This document shows positions 42,682-50,083 of a DNA stretch of 64,000 nucleotides, piece by piece. Origin of the DNA: Siculibacillus lacustris. GTDB lineage: Bacteria; Pseudomonadota; Alphaproteobacteria; Rhizobiales; Ancalomicrobiaceae. Location: assembly GCF_004328075.1 (NCBI RefSeq), contig NZ_SJFN01000010.1, positions 62,001 through 126,000 on the forward strand, given 5' to 3'. Every line of letters starts with the position of its first letter. Position 1 is the stretch's first letter. A program made the translations under genes and the position numbers. The notes below the pieces were generated by a model. That model had not been told where the DNA came from. It saw only the letters and a program-made list of their open reading frames with translations, and searched no databases.

Positions 42682-43139
42682 GCCCCGCCCTCCGTCGCCG
42701 GCAGGCCGGCCAGCAACCGCTCCGCCGCGACCCGCGCCGCGGTCTCGAAGACCGCGAAGCGCGAGGGCTCCCAGATCTGGAAACGGTCGCCGAGACCGAC
42801 GAAGACCATCTCCCGGTCGATTCCGGTCGCATCGCGGATCCATTCCGGCACGCTCATGCGGCCCTCCGGATCGACGCCGATCGCTTCGCTCTGGCCGAGC
42901 AGGGTCGTCGCCAAGGCGGTGTGGGCAGGAGAGAACAACGGGAAATCGGCGAGCCGGGCGTCGATCGCCGCGATCAGCGCCCGTCCGCCCGCCTCGATCG
43001 CCGGATGACCCAGCGCGCGCAGGCAGAACGGCCCGTCGAGCCGGTCGGCGGCGAGCACCGCCCGGAACGCCGCCGGCACCGAAACCCGCCCCTTGGCGTC
43101 GATCCGTTTGGCATGGCGTCCGAGAAACCGTTGCATCAT
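42678..43139 (-). CDS. mraZ: Transcriptional regulator MraZ
   Basis: The 153-residue AbrB-fold DNA-binding protein heads the dcw operon. The two SpoVT-like repeats are visible, the first with [20 protein letters not shown] and the second with [19 protein letters not shown]. It starts with two consecutive ATGs (43139 and 43136) after GAGG; either could be used. MraZ rings bind TGGGN repeats in their own promoter and repress the operon in other bacteria, and a matching repeat array lies 116-150 bases upstream here. Confidence 0.95.
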   Translation of the reverse strand: MMQRFLGRHAKRIDAKGRVSVPAAFRAVLAADRLDGPFCLRALGHPAIEAGGRALIAAIDARLADFPLFSPAHTALATTLLGQSEAIGVDPEGRMSVPEWIRDATGIDREMVFVGLGDRFQIWEPSRFAVFETAARVAAERLLAGLPATEGGA

Positions 43140-43254
43140 CGACCTCGGTTGTCCCGCCGCGCCCCACCCGATCGGCCGCACCGACGGCCGACGTCGACGC
43201 ACCGACACGCGCCGAATGGGCGCTGCGGCGTTCCGTCGAAAGCGACGATGGCAA

Positions 43255-43289
43255 CGGGATGTCTTGGGATAACATGGGATCTCATGGGA
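43255..43289. promoter_or_regulatory. MraZ-box array overlying a -35/-10 promoter
   Basis: On the plus strand TGGGA occurs at 43265, 43275 and 43285, with a degenerate CGGGA at 43255, each exactly 10 bases apart (TGGGA-N5). That is the arrangement recognised by MraZ. Read on the minus strand, TTGGCG (43290-43295) and TTATCC (43267-43272) are spaced by 17 bases and make a plausible sigma-70-type promoter for mraZ, with the boxes covering its spacer and -10. Confidence 0.7.
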
Positions 43290-43355
43290 CGCCAACGAAA
43301 CCACGGCGCCACGCCGACCGCGTCGCGCCTGACCGCCATTGAAACTCTTTTAGGG

Positions 43356-43370
43356 TTAACTGCCCGTTTA
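43356..43370. promoter_or_regulatory. CtrA-like site (TTAA-N7-TTTA) upstream of mraZ
   Basis: TTAACTGCCCGTTTA fits the CtrA consensus with one mismatch in the second half-site. It lies about 60 bases upstream of the candidate mraZ promoter, in a locally A+T-richer stretch. With the exact site upstream of lpxC, it suggests cell-cycle control at both ends of the cluster; this is inference. Confidence 0.4.
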
Positions 43371-43423
43371 CGAGCCGGACGGGACGCCCGGGCGTGGCCG
43401 GGAAACCACGGCGGCCGCGCTCG

Positions 43424-43467
43424 CTCACCCGGGCGGTCGACGCTGCGAGCGTCGCCGGCCGGGTGAG
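43424..43467 (-). terminator. Hairpin after rnpB
   Basis: CTCACCCGG (43424-43432) pairs with CCGGGTGAG (43459-43467), and inside it CGACGCT pairs with AGCGTCG, giving a long two-part stem. It begins right after the 3' end of RNase P RNA and is the likely terminator or processing site. Confidence 0.6.
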
Positions 43468-43473
43468 GAGAAA

Positions 43474-43926
43474 GGGCCAGTCGGCCTGTAAGCCGGGTTC
43501 TGTATGGCGGGGTTTCCCCCACGTGGCGGCCATTCGTCTGGGACGCCCATTGCTGGACGCCTCGCGCAACCAACCCGGGCGACTGGTCCGGAAAAGACCG
43601 GAACTCTTTCGAGCCCGCGCCGCCCCTATTCGGTCTTGCTCCCGGTGGGGTTTGCCGTGCCGTCCCCGTTGCCGGGTCCGCGGTGGGCTCTTACCCCACC
43701 TTTTCACCCTGACCTCGATCGAACCGATGCCCTTGCGGCCACCGCTTCCACCCTTGCGGACGGGACGACGCGAACGCCGTCCGGACCGAGGCGGTCTGTT
43801 TTCTGTGGCACTGTCCCTGAGGTCGCCCTCGCCGGGCGTTATCCGGCACCGTCTTTCCGTGGAGCCCGGACTTTCCTCCCCGCGCCTCTTTCGAGACCCG
43901 GAGCGGCCGCCCGGCCGACTGGTGGG
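43474..43926 (-). ncRNA. rnpB: RNase P RNA component (bacterial class A)
   Basis: The minus strand carries the conserved RNase P RNA elements in order: GAGGAAAGTCCGGGCTCCAC, then GCCACAGAAAACAGACCGCC, AGGGTGAAAAGGTGGGGTAA, GCAAACCCCACC, GGTTGCGCGAGGCG and AGAACCCGGCTTACAGGCCG at the 3' end. The closing helix P1 is CCAGTCGGCC near the 5' end with GGCCGACTGG at the 3' end, which defines the ends to within a few bases. It is the catalytic RNA that matures tRNA 5' ends. Several frames annotated through this region are spurious. Confidence 0.97.
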
Positions 43927-43928
43927 GA

Positions 43929-43958
43929 TCTTCTGAGGCCTCCCGCCGCCGCGGTCAA
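43929..43958 (-). promoter_or_regulatory. Candidate rnpB promoter
   Basis: On the minus strand TTGACC (43953-43958) lies 17-18 bases upstream of CAGAAG/AGAAGA (43929-43935). Transcription would begin near 43923, just where the first RNase P helix begins. The -35 is strong; the -10 is weak, as often in Alphaproteobacteria. Confidence 0.5.
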
Positions 43959-44059
43959 GGGCGCGCGCGGTGCGGGGTGCGCGGCAGCGAGGGGTGTACG
44001 CAGGGCGGAGCGTGCGCCGGCGGTGAGGGCGTCCCGTGGATCGGCCACGGGCGCCCCCC

Positions 44060-44080
44060 CTTCTCCCCTCGTGGGAGAAG
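44060..44080. terminator. Hairpin downstream of the lytic transglycosylase
   Basis: CTTCTCCC (44060-44067) and GGGAGAAG (44073-44080) form a perfect 8-bp stem with a 5-base loop, about 90 bases beyond the stop of the transglycosylase gene. It may end that operon; its sequence resembles widespread intergenic palindromes. Confidence 0.45.
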
Positions 44081-44167
44081 GAGATCCCGCCACGCCGCCA
44101 AACTCCGGCGAACGCGAGCAATCGAACCGGCGTCGCGCGAGGCGCGGCCTCACCGCCCACGCCCTGC

Positions 44168-45412
44168 TCAGCTCATCCCGGTGACGTCGCGGGCCGTCCG
44201 GCAATAGGTCGCTGCCGCAGGCGTGATCGTCGTGGTGCGGATGCCGCCGGTGTATTTGGCGATGGTCAGGCAGGCGTCGCCGCCGGTCGCCTTCCAGGCG
44301 GCGCCGAGCTCGCGCATCCCCCATACGATGTTGGTCTCGGGATCGCGCAGCCGATCGATCGGGCCGCGGTAGCCGAGGTAACGCGCCGTCCCCGGCATCA
44401 CCTGCATCAGGCCGATCACCCCGTGCCGGCCGCGCAGGTTCGGATCGAACTTGCTCTCCACCCAGCCGACGCCGATCGCCAGCCACAGCGGCACGCCGTT
44501 GGCCGCCGCCTCGCGCCGCAACAGCGCCAGATAGGGCTCGGCCCGCGTCGGTATGCGCCGCGGCTCGCCGCTCGCCCGCCGGATCCCCGCCGCCACCGGC
44601 GCCTCGCCGTCCTCGTCGACGCTCTCGCCCGGCGTCGGCCCGAGGGAGGCGAGCCGGACCTCGTCTCGCGGACGCGCCGCCGGCAGAGCCGGCAGAGCCG
44701 GCTGATCCGACACCGCGGTCTCGACGATCGGCCGCGGCCGTTGGCGCGGCAAGGGCACGGCGATCGGCCGTCCACCCGGCGAGGCGCGCGCCCGATCGAT
44801 CGCCGCCGCCGGCTCCTCCGGGGCGAAGGCGAGAAGTCCGGCGATCGGCGCGGGGGCGGGATCGCCCAACGCCACCCGCGGGGTGATCACCGCCGGGGCC
44901 GGCGCGACGAAGGGCGCACCGCCGACCGGGCCGGTGCCGCTCGCCCCACGCAGGCCGGTGGGCGCCGGGAACAGATCGAAGGCCGCGGCGATGCGCTCGG
45001 GCGGTACGGGTGCGATGCGGGCCGGCGGGACCAGACGATCGCCGCGCCCCGACGGCGGCGACGGCGCGGCCGCAACCGGCCCGGCCGGCGGCGACGCCGG
45101 CGCGACCGCCCACTCGGGCTCGGGCGCAGTCGTGGTCGTGGTCGTGGTCGTGAGGGGAGTCCCGCCGTCGGTGAGGACCCCGGCGGAAAAGCTCTGCGGG
45201 AAGGCCGCCTCGGCCGGCACCGACACCGGGCGGACGGTCACTGCCGGGGTCTCGGCGGTGTCCCGCGGGCCGCTCGTCGTCGTCTCGGGGCGCGGCCGCG
45301 GCACCGGCACCGGCCCGAAGCCGGCGACCGCCCAGGCGGCCAGCACCGCCGCCGCCCGGCCGGCGGTCCGTCGGACGATCACCGCCGAGCCGATCCCGCG
45401 CCGCCCGGTCAT
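44168..45412 (-). CDS. Lytic transglycosylase (SLT domain) with long Pro-rich region
   Basis: The 414-residue protein has a signal-like N-terminal hydrophobic segment (AGRAAAVLAAWAVAGFG). About 260 low-complexity Pro/Ala/Thr residues follow, including a run of eight Thr from a hexanucleotide repeat. The C-terminal SLT domain has the catalytic Glu at E319 (GVGWVESKFDPN) with the usual GLMQVMPGTARYLGY. It cleaves peptidoglycan glycan strands in the periplasm to 1,6-anhydro products. The start overlaps the amidase stop as ATGA, so both wall hydrolases are made together. The Pro-rich part may reach through the wall. Confidence 0.87.
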   Translation of the reverse strand: MTGRRGIGSAVIVRRTAGRAAAVLAAWAVAGFGPVPVPRPRPETTTSGPRDTAETPAVTVRPVSVPAEAAFPQSFSAGVLTDGGTPLTTTTTTTTAPEPEWAVAPASPPAGPVAAAPSPPSGRGDRLVPPARIAPVPPERIAAAFDLFPAPTGLRGASGTGPVGGAPFVAPAPAVITPRVALGDPAPAPIAGLLAFAPEEPAAAIDRARASPGGRPIAVPLPRQRPRPIVETAVSDQPALPALPAARPRDEVRLASLGPTPGESVDEDGEAPVAAGIRRASGEPRRIPTRAEPYLALLRREAAANGVPLWLAIGVGWVESKFDPNLRGRHGVIGLMQVMPGTARYLGYRGPIDRLRDPETNIVWGMRELGAAWKATGGDACLTIAKYTGGIRTTTITPAAATYCRTARDVTGMS

Positions 45413-46299
45413 GTCCGGCCTCCCGGCGATCCGCCGCGGTCGACGAGCGCGCGCAGGGTCTCGAAGGTCGAGCGATCGGCGCGGCCGTCGACCCGCTCGG
45501 GCCGAAAATGCCGTTGTAAGGCTTCGACCACCGCCCGCGTCGCCTCGCCGAACACGCCGTCGACGACGATCCCGTAGCCGGCGATCGCCAGCAGCCGCTG
45601 CAGCGCCGCCACCGGCGGCGAGGCGTCGCCGAGCTCGAGCCGCGGCGTCGTCGTGCCGTCGATCGGCACCGGATCGATCGCCGCCCCGAGCCCGGCCGCC
45701 GCCAGCCGTCCCCACGGGAAACGCTCGCCGGGATCGCGCTTGCGCCCCGGCGCCACGTCGGAATGGCCGACCACCCGGCGGGAATCGAATCCGCGCCGCG
45801 CCACGATGTCGCCGACCAGGGCGATCACTGCGGCGATCTGCGCCTCGGGATAGTCGATCCAGCCGGGATGGACCTCGACCGGCGCGCCCGGGTCGCGATC
45901 GGGCGTCACCGCGAGATCCCACCAATGGCCGGGATTGACGATCTCGATGCCGATCGAGGCGGAATTGACGTCGCTCTCGCCGTGCCACGAGGCGCGGCCG
46001 GCGTGCCAAGCTCGCCGGCTCTCGGCGACCAGCTGGGTGATCGCGCCGTCCTCGGCGACGACGTAATGGGCCGAGACCTCGGAGACCGGATCGGTCAGCC
46101 AGCGGATCGCCCGCTCGGCGGCGGAGAGACCGCGCCCGGCCGGCATGCCGGTATAATGCAGCACCACCAGATCCGGCCCGTGGGTCGCGAAGGGCCCGCG
46201 CCGTTCGCCGTGGTTCGGCGACGGCCGCAGATCGGCGACCAGACCACTGTCGGCGGCCGCGAGGAGCACGGGCGCCGCGGAGGGAATGAGGCTCGTCAT
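45409..46299 (-). CDS. N-acetylmuramoyl-L-alanine amidase (AmpD-like) with peptidoglycan-binding domain
   Basis: The protein has 296 residues from ATG 46299. An Amidase_2 domain shows the zinc-site pattern of AmpD-type enzymes: VVLHYTGM (His), EIVNPGHWWDLAV and GHSDVAPGRKRDPGERFPW (His and Asp). Residues about 215-290 form a peptidoglycan-binding fold (LQRLLAIAGYGIVVDGVFGE). It removes the peptide from MurNAc, probably in wall recycling. There is no clear signal peptide, which favours a cytoplasmic AmpD role. It is followed by the transglycosylase gene with an ATGA overlap. Confidence 0.88.
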   Translation of the reverse strand: MTSLIPSAAPVLLAAADSGLVADLRPSPNHGERRGPFATHGPDLVVLHYTGMPAGRGLSAAERAIRWLTDPVSEVSAHYVVAEDGAITQLVAESRRAWHAGRASWHGESDVNSASIGIEIVNPGHWWDLAVTPDRDPGAPVEVHPGWIDYPEAQIAAVIALVGDIVARRGFDSRRVVGHSDVAPGRKRDPGERFPWGRLAAAGLGAAIDPVPIDGTTTPRLELGDASPPVAALQRLLAIAGYGIVVDGVFGEATRAVVEALQRHFRPERVDGRADRSTFETLRALVDRGGSPGGRT

Positions 46300-46331
46300 G
46301 GACCCATCATATACCGCGCGGCGGCGATCCG

Positions 46332-47111
46332 TCAGCCCGCCACCCGTCCGAGGCCGCGCTCCAGGCGGATCTGCTCGAAAGCCGCGTTGATCGAAGCCAT
46401 GCGGTCGGTGAGGATGGCCATCGCCTCGCGCGGCAGGCCATGGGCGAAATGGCGATCGGGATGGCATTCGACCACCAGTTTGCGCCAGGCCTTCTTCACC
46501 GTCTCGTCATCGGCGTCGCGGGGGATGCCGAGGATGCGATAGGGGTCGGGTCCGCGCCGGCGCACGAAGCCCGAGGCGATGCGCTCGAAGGCGGGCCCCG
46601 CCAGTCCGAAGATCTCGCCGACCCGTTCGAGGAAGGCCAGTTCGCGCTCGTGGACGAAGCCGTCGGCGGCGGCGATGTGGAACAGCCCTTCGAGAACGTC
46701 GCCGAGCAGCACCGGATCGGCGGTCGCCAGCCCGGCGATGCGCGCGGCATGGGACTCGAAGCCGGCGATGTCGCGCTGGGCGAGATCGAACAGCCGCTCG
46801 ACCGCCCGCTCCTCGCCCTCGGGGATCTCGACGATCCGCCGGAACATCTCGACCTCGTCGATCGACACCACGCCGTCGGCCCGCGCCATCTTCGCCGACA
46901 GGGCGATCAGCGCCACGGTGAAGGCGACCGGCTCGCGCGCCGCCCCCCATTCGGCGAGCCGCGTGGCGATCACGTCGTAGAGCGGGGCGAGGCCGGTCAT
47001 CTCGCCGACCACCCCGAGGGCGCGCCGCAGCGCCTGCCACAGACCGCAACGGATCTCCTGCGCCTCGTCGATCAGATCGTGGAGGCTGTCGTCCCGGGTC
47101 CCGCTGCGCAA
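46332..47111 (-). CDS. TerB/DnaJ domain protein (DjlA-like, without membrane anchor)
   Basis: The 259-residue protein combines an acidic helical TerB-like domain (about 60-180; LSAKMARADGVVSIDEVEMF) with a C-terminal J domain (about 188-250). The J domain carries the HPD tripeptide in VECHPDRHFAHG, which stimulates Hsp70 ATPase. This is the DjlA layout, but no N-terminal transmembrane helix is seen. The start appears to be TTG at 47111, with GGAGAG eight bases before it; no better start is near. It is read just upstream of the amidase (32-base gap). Confidence 0.85.
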   Translation of the reverse strand: MRSGTRDDSLHDLIDEAQEIRCGLWQALRRALGVVGEMTGLAPLYDVIATRLAEWGAAREPVAFTVALIALSAKMARADGVVSIDEVEMFRRIVEIPEGEERAVERLFDLAQRDIAGFESHAARIAGLATADPVLLGDVLEGLFHIAAADGFVHERELAFLERVGEIFGLAGPAFERIASGFVRRRGPDPYRILGIPRDADDETVKKAWRKLVVECHPDRHFAHGLPREAMAILTDRMASINAAFEQIRLERGLGRVAG

Positions 47112-47632
47112 GGTCGTGTCTCTCCGGCGGCACCGCGCCGCGTCCCCCGATCGTAACCACGCCCGGCCACGGCGATCAACCGGACCGCCCGGCGCGACGG
47201 TCGGGACGGATGCATACGAAGCGGCCCGCTCTTCGGACCTCCGCCCCGGCCGGAGCCGGCGGCGACCGGTCGGGCGGATGGGCGGCTTCGCGGCGATCGG
47301 AGGCGATGGTCCTGCCGGGGCGCCGGTTGAATCGAAGCGTGAAGTCGAACGACCCGATGCGGAATCGGAACATGAAGTGGGCGCTTTCCGCAGCGGAATC
47401 GAAATCTACGCCGGTGGCGCCAAGCGATTCCGCCGACTCGTCTTTTCGCCGGCCCGCGCCCCCGCGACGGAGCTCTTCACCCAACGTCACAGAAACGGGA
47501 ATTCCCCTGTTCGTTCAGAGAGATGCCCCATACTCTCGAGACGGCGCGGCGGCCACGCCGACGCACGGCCGGACTCGTCGCCCCAGCCCGCGCCGTCAGA
47601 CGCCTGAGAAGACTCGGGAACTTCCGCCCGCC
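47112..47632. other. Intergenic region without recognised gene
   Basis: This gap of 521 bases lies between the DjlA-like gene and the ribbon-helix-helix gene. Frames of 163 codons (plus) and 104 codons (minus) are open, but both are Arg/Ser/Pro-rich without family likeness or a ribosome-binding site. The part at 47380-47530 is less G+C-rich and may hold the promoter for the DjlA-amidase-transglycosylase operon. Confidence 0.4.
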
Positions 47633-47944
47633 TCAAGCCGCGACGATCGCCGCCGCCAGGGCCTCGGGCCGGGCGCGACCGGTGATCTCGCCGGAGATCC
47701 AGCGGCAGCAGATCACCCGCAGCAGCGAGGCGAAGTTGCCGACGTCGCCGCGGATCTCGACCACCTCGTCCCACAGGGTCGACAGGAACTTGCCGGTGGT
47801 CAGGCCTTCGGCCTCGGCGATCTCGTCGACGATGCGCCAGAAGGCCGCCTCGAGGCGCAGGCTGGTGACCACGCCGGCTATGCGGACCGACCGCGTCGCC
47901 GGCTCGAACAGTCCTGGATCGGTCGATGCGAAGATGTGACACAT
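47633..47944 (-). CDS. Ribbon-helix-helix domain protein
   Basis: The 103-residue protein has the beta-strand and helices of the RHH_4 type, TSLRLEAAFWRIVDEIAEAE followed by GLTTGKFLSTLWDEV, with a tail ending in SLLRVICCRWISG. Such proteins bind DNA as dimers. ATG 47944 follows GGAGGGGA. It is downstream of the DJ-1/PfpI gene, and a perfect 11-bp inverted repeat lies 45-86 bases upstream of its start, a possible operator. The target genes are unknown. Confidence 0.78.
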   Translation of the reverse strand: MCHIFASTDPGLFEPATRSVRIAGVVTSLRLEAAFWRIVDEIAEAEGLTTGKFLSTLWDEVVEIRGDVGNFASLLRVICCRWISGEITGRARPEALAAAIVAA

Positions 47945-47988
47945 GGGGCTCCCCTCCCTCTCCGGCCGTCGTCGCCGCCGGATGGGAA

Positions 47989-48030
47989 CCGCACGACCGC
48001 CCTCCCCTCCCAAGGACGACGGTCGTGCGG
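47989..48030. promoter_or_regulatory. Perfect 11-bp inverted repeat between PfpI and RHH genes
   Basis: CCGCACGACCG (47989-47999) and CGGTCGTGCGG (48020-48030) are exact inverted copies separated by 20 bases. This can be the terminator of the DJ-1/PfpI gene, which ends 9 bases away, or an operator for the ribbon-helix-helix protein encoded next. The long loop fits two operator half-sites as well as a hairpin. Confidence 0.5.
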
Positions 48031-48039
48031 CGAGCCCCC

Positions 48040-48621
48040 TCAGCCGTGCTCGATACGGGTTCCGAGCACCACCAGGAACTGGGCCATCCAGGCGGGATGC
48101 GCCGGCCAGGCCGGCGCCGTCACCAGATTACCATCGGTATAGGCGCCGTCGATGGGGATCTCGGCGTAGGTCGCCCCGGCGAGACGGACCTCCGGCGCGC
48201 AGGCCGGATAGGCCGACACGGTGCGCCCGGCGATCACGCCCGCCGCGGCCAGGATCTGGGCGCCGTGGCAGATCGCGGCGATCGGCTTGCCGGCTTCCGA
48301 GAAGCCCTGGACCAGCGCGATCACCGCCGGATCGAGGCGCAGATATTCCGGCGCCCGGCCACCCGGGATCACCAGCGCGTCGTAGGCCTCGACGGTCGCG
48401 GTGGCGAAGTCGGCGGTGATCGCGAAATTGTGGCCGCGCTTTTCCGAATAGGTCTGGGCGCCCTCGAAGTCGTGGATCGAGGTGGCGACCGAGTCCCCCG
48501 GCGCCTTGCCCGGGCAGACCGTATCGACCGCATGCCCGACCGCCAGCAGCGTCTGATAGGGCACCATCGCCTCGTAGTCCTCGACATAGTCCCCGGCGAG
48601 CAACAGGATCTTCTTGGCCAT
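48040..48621 (-). CDS. DJ-1/PfpI family protein
   Basis: The 193-residue protein of the DJ-1/PfpI fold has the nucleophile elbow cysteine in PIAAICHGAQILAAAG (Cys followed by His) and the acidic residue in GDYVEDYEAMVPY. Members act as glyoxalases, deglycases or stress chaperones. The sequence shows an intact catalytic pair but not the substrate. It stands alone between the decarboxylase and the ribbon-helix-helix gene. Confidence 0.88.
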   Translation of the reverse strand: MAKKILLLAGDYVEDYEAMVPYQTLLAVGHAVDTVCPGKAPGDSVATSIHDFEGAQTYSEKRGHNFAITADFATATVEAYDALVIPGGRAPEYLRLDPAVIALVQGFSEAGKPIAAICHGAQILAAAGVIAGRTVSAYPACAPEVRLAGATYAEIPIDGAYTDGNLVTAPAWPAHPAWMAQFLVVLGTRIEHG

Positions 48622-48748
48622 GTGATTTTCCTCCCGTGATGATCGACGGACGCCTTCTCGGGCGCCTCTGTCCTCAGGATCGGGGAAATCACGTGCCCTC
48701 GGGTAACAGGCGGCTACTACGCGAAATCACGCAGCCGCGAGGACCCTC

Positions 48749-50011
48749 TCAGGCGTCCTCGCCGGCCACCGCCTCGGTCACCGGCTCGCCCCAGGTCTCG
48801 ACCGTGGCGAAGCCCTCGAGCCCGTCGCGATCGTCCTCGAAGGCGTGTGCCACCTCGACGAAGGTGTCGGGATAGAAGCCGTTGAAGCGGGTCCGGAGCG
48901 ACAGCGAATAGGCGCCGATGTGGCCGATCTCGATGAAGTCGCCGGTGTCGACCGACGAGGGCAGCCAGAACGGCCGCGACAGGATGTCGACGGAATCGCA
49001 GGTGACGCCGCACACCCGGAAGTCGTCGAGCCGGGTCGGATCGCCGTTGCGCCGCCGCCGCGCCGGATCGGGGATCAGCCGGGCCGGCAGGGTGATCTTG
49101 CCGGTCCAGGAATCCGACAGCGAGCCCCAGATGCCGTCGTTGATGTAGATGCGTTTGCCGTCGCGCAGCAGCACCCGCACGATCACCGACAGGCAGCGCG
49201 CCACCATGACCCGCCCCGGCTCGGCGACGAAGTCGACGCCGGAGAAGCCGTAGCGATCGAGGTCGGTGACGATGTCGGCGATCAGCCGCCCGGGATCGGG
49301 CACCGCCTTTTCCGGCGTGCGCGGATCGCGGCCGTAGGGCGCGGGAAAGCCGCCGCCGACGTCGATCGAGACGATCGGCACCTTGGACGCGTCGCGCACC
49401 CCGGCGGCGAGCCCCAGCGCCTGCTCGTAGGTGGCGATGTCCTCGACCTGGCTGCCGACGTGGAAACACAGGCCGGCGCGGAAACCGTGACGGTCGATCC
49501 GCTGGAGGAGGTCGACCGCCTCGCCCGGCGCCGCCCCGAATTTCTTGGAGAGCTCGTAGGCGGCGTGGCCCTTGGTGGCGAGGCGGACGGCGAGCAGGAT
49601 CTCGCCGGGATCGAGATCGAGCGCCTGGACCATCATCCGGATCTTCTCGAACTCGTCGGGGTGATCGAGGGCCAGCGTCCGGATGCCGTAGCGCTCCAGC
49701 GCCAACCGGATGTCCGACACCGCCTTGACCGGGTGCATGTAGAGCTGTTCGGCCGCCGGCGCGACCGCGCGCACCGCCTCGAATTCGGCGCGCGAGGCGA
49801 CGTCGAAGGCGGTCACCCCGGCCGCCGCCACGGTCTTCAGGACGAAAGGCTCGCCGTTGGTCTTGACCGCATAGGCGGTCTTGCCGGGAAAGGCGGCGAG
49901 GAAGGTCTGGACGTCGCGGGTCAGCACCGTCGGGCGGAAGCAGTAGACCGGCTCGTCCGGTCGCAGCTTCAGAGCCGCCTCGCGGCCCGTCTCGAACTTG
50001 CGCATCGCCAT
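48749..50011 (-). CDS. Ornithine/lysine decarboxylase (fold-type III PLP enzyme)
   Basis: The 420-residue enzyme is of the alanine-racemase-fold decarboxylase family. The PLP lysine is K50 in TAYAVKTNGEP. The phosphate-binding glycine stretch is SIDVGGGFPAPY, and the cysteine of the second active-site half is in VCGVTCDSVDIL. It would make putrescine or cadaverine for polyamines; specificity cannot be read. ATG 50011 follows GGAGGA at 5 bases; another ATG two codons later is possible. It is followed by the DJ-1/PfpI gene after 127 bases. Confidence 0.87.
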   Translation of the reverse strand: MAMRKFETGREAALKLRPDEPVYCFRPTVLTRDVQTFLAAFPGKTAYAVKTNGEPFVLKTVAAAGVTAFDVASRAEFEAVRAVAPAAEQLYMHPVKAVSDIRLALERYGIRTLALDHPDEFEKIRMMVQALDLDPGEILLAVRLATKGHAAYELSKKFGAAPGEAVDLLQRIDRHGFRAGLCFHVGSQVEDIATYEQALGLAAGVRDASKVPIVSIDVGGGFPAPYGRDPRTPEKAVPDPGRLIADIVTDLDRYGFSGVDFVAEPGRVMVARCLSVIVRVLLRDGKRIYINDGIWGSLSDSWTGKITLPARLIPDPARRRRNGDPTRLDDFRVCGVTCDSVDILSRPFWLPSSVDTGDFIEIGHIGAYSLSLRTRFNGFYPDTFVEVAHAFEDDRDGLEGFATVETWGEPVTEAVAGEDA

Positions 50012-50083
50012 GCCGATCCTCCGTCGCCCCGTCATGCCGACAGGTGTGACACGGCGAGGGGAAGAGAACATGACGATTCGACG

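Larger units (their letters stand above)
43140..43473. promoter_or_regulatory. dcw operon promoter region
   Basis: This 334-base gap between rnpB and mraZ contains, reading toward mraZ, the rnpB terminator hairpin, a CtrA-like site, a candidate promoter and the MraZ-box array. It leaves an untranslated leader of roughly 120 bases before mraZ, in which I see no other structure. Confidence 0.6.

Noticed and set aside
43282-44160. Open frames on both strands between mraZ and the transglycosylase
   Set aside because: The region is RNase P RNA with its terminator and promoter; the frames are chance consequences of high G+C.
47116-47607. A 163-codon plus-strand frame between the DjlA-like and RHH genes
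   Set aside because: It is Arg/Pro/Ser-rich, lacks a ribosome-binding site and resembles no known protein.
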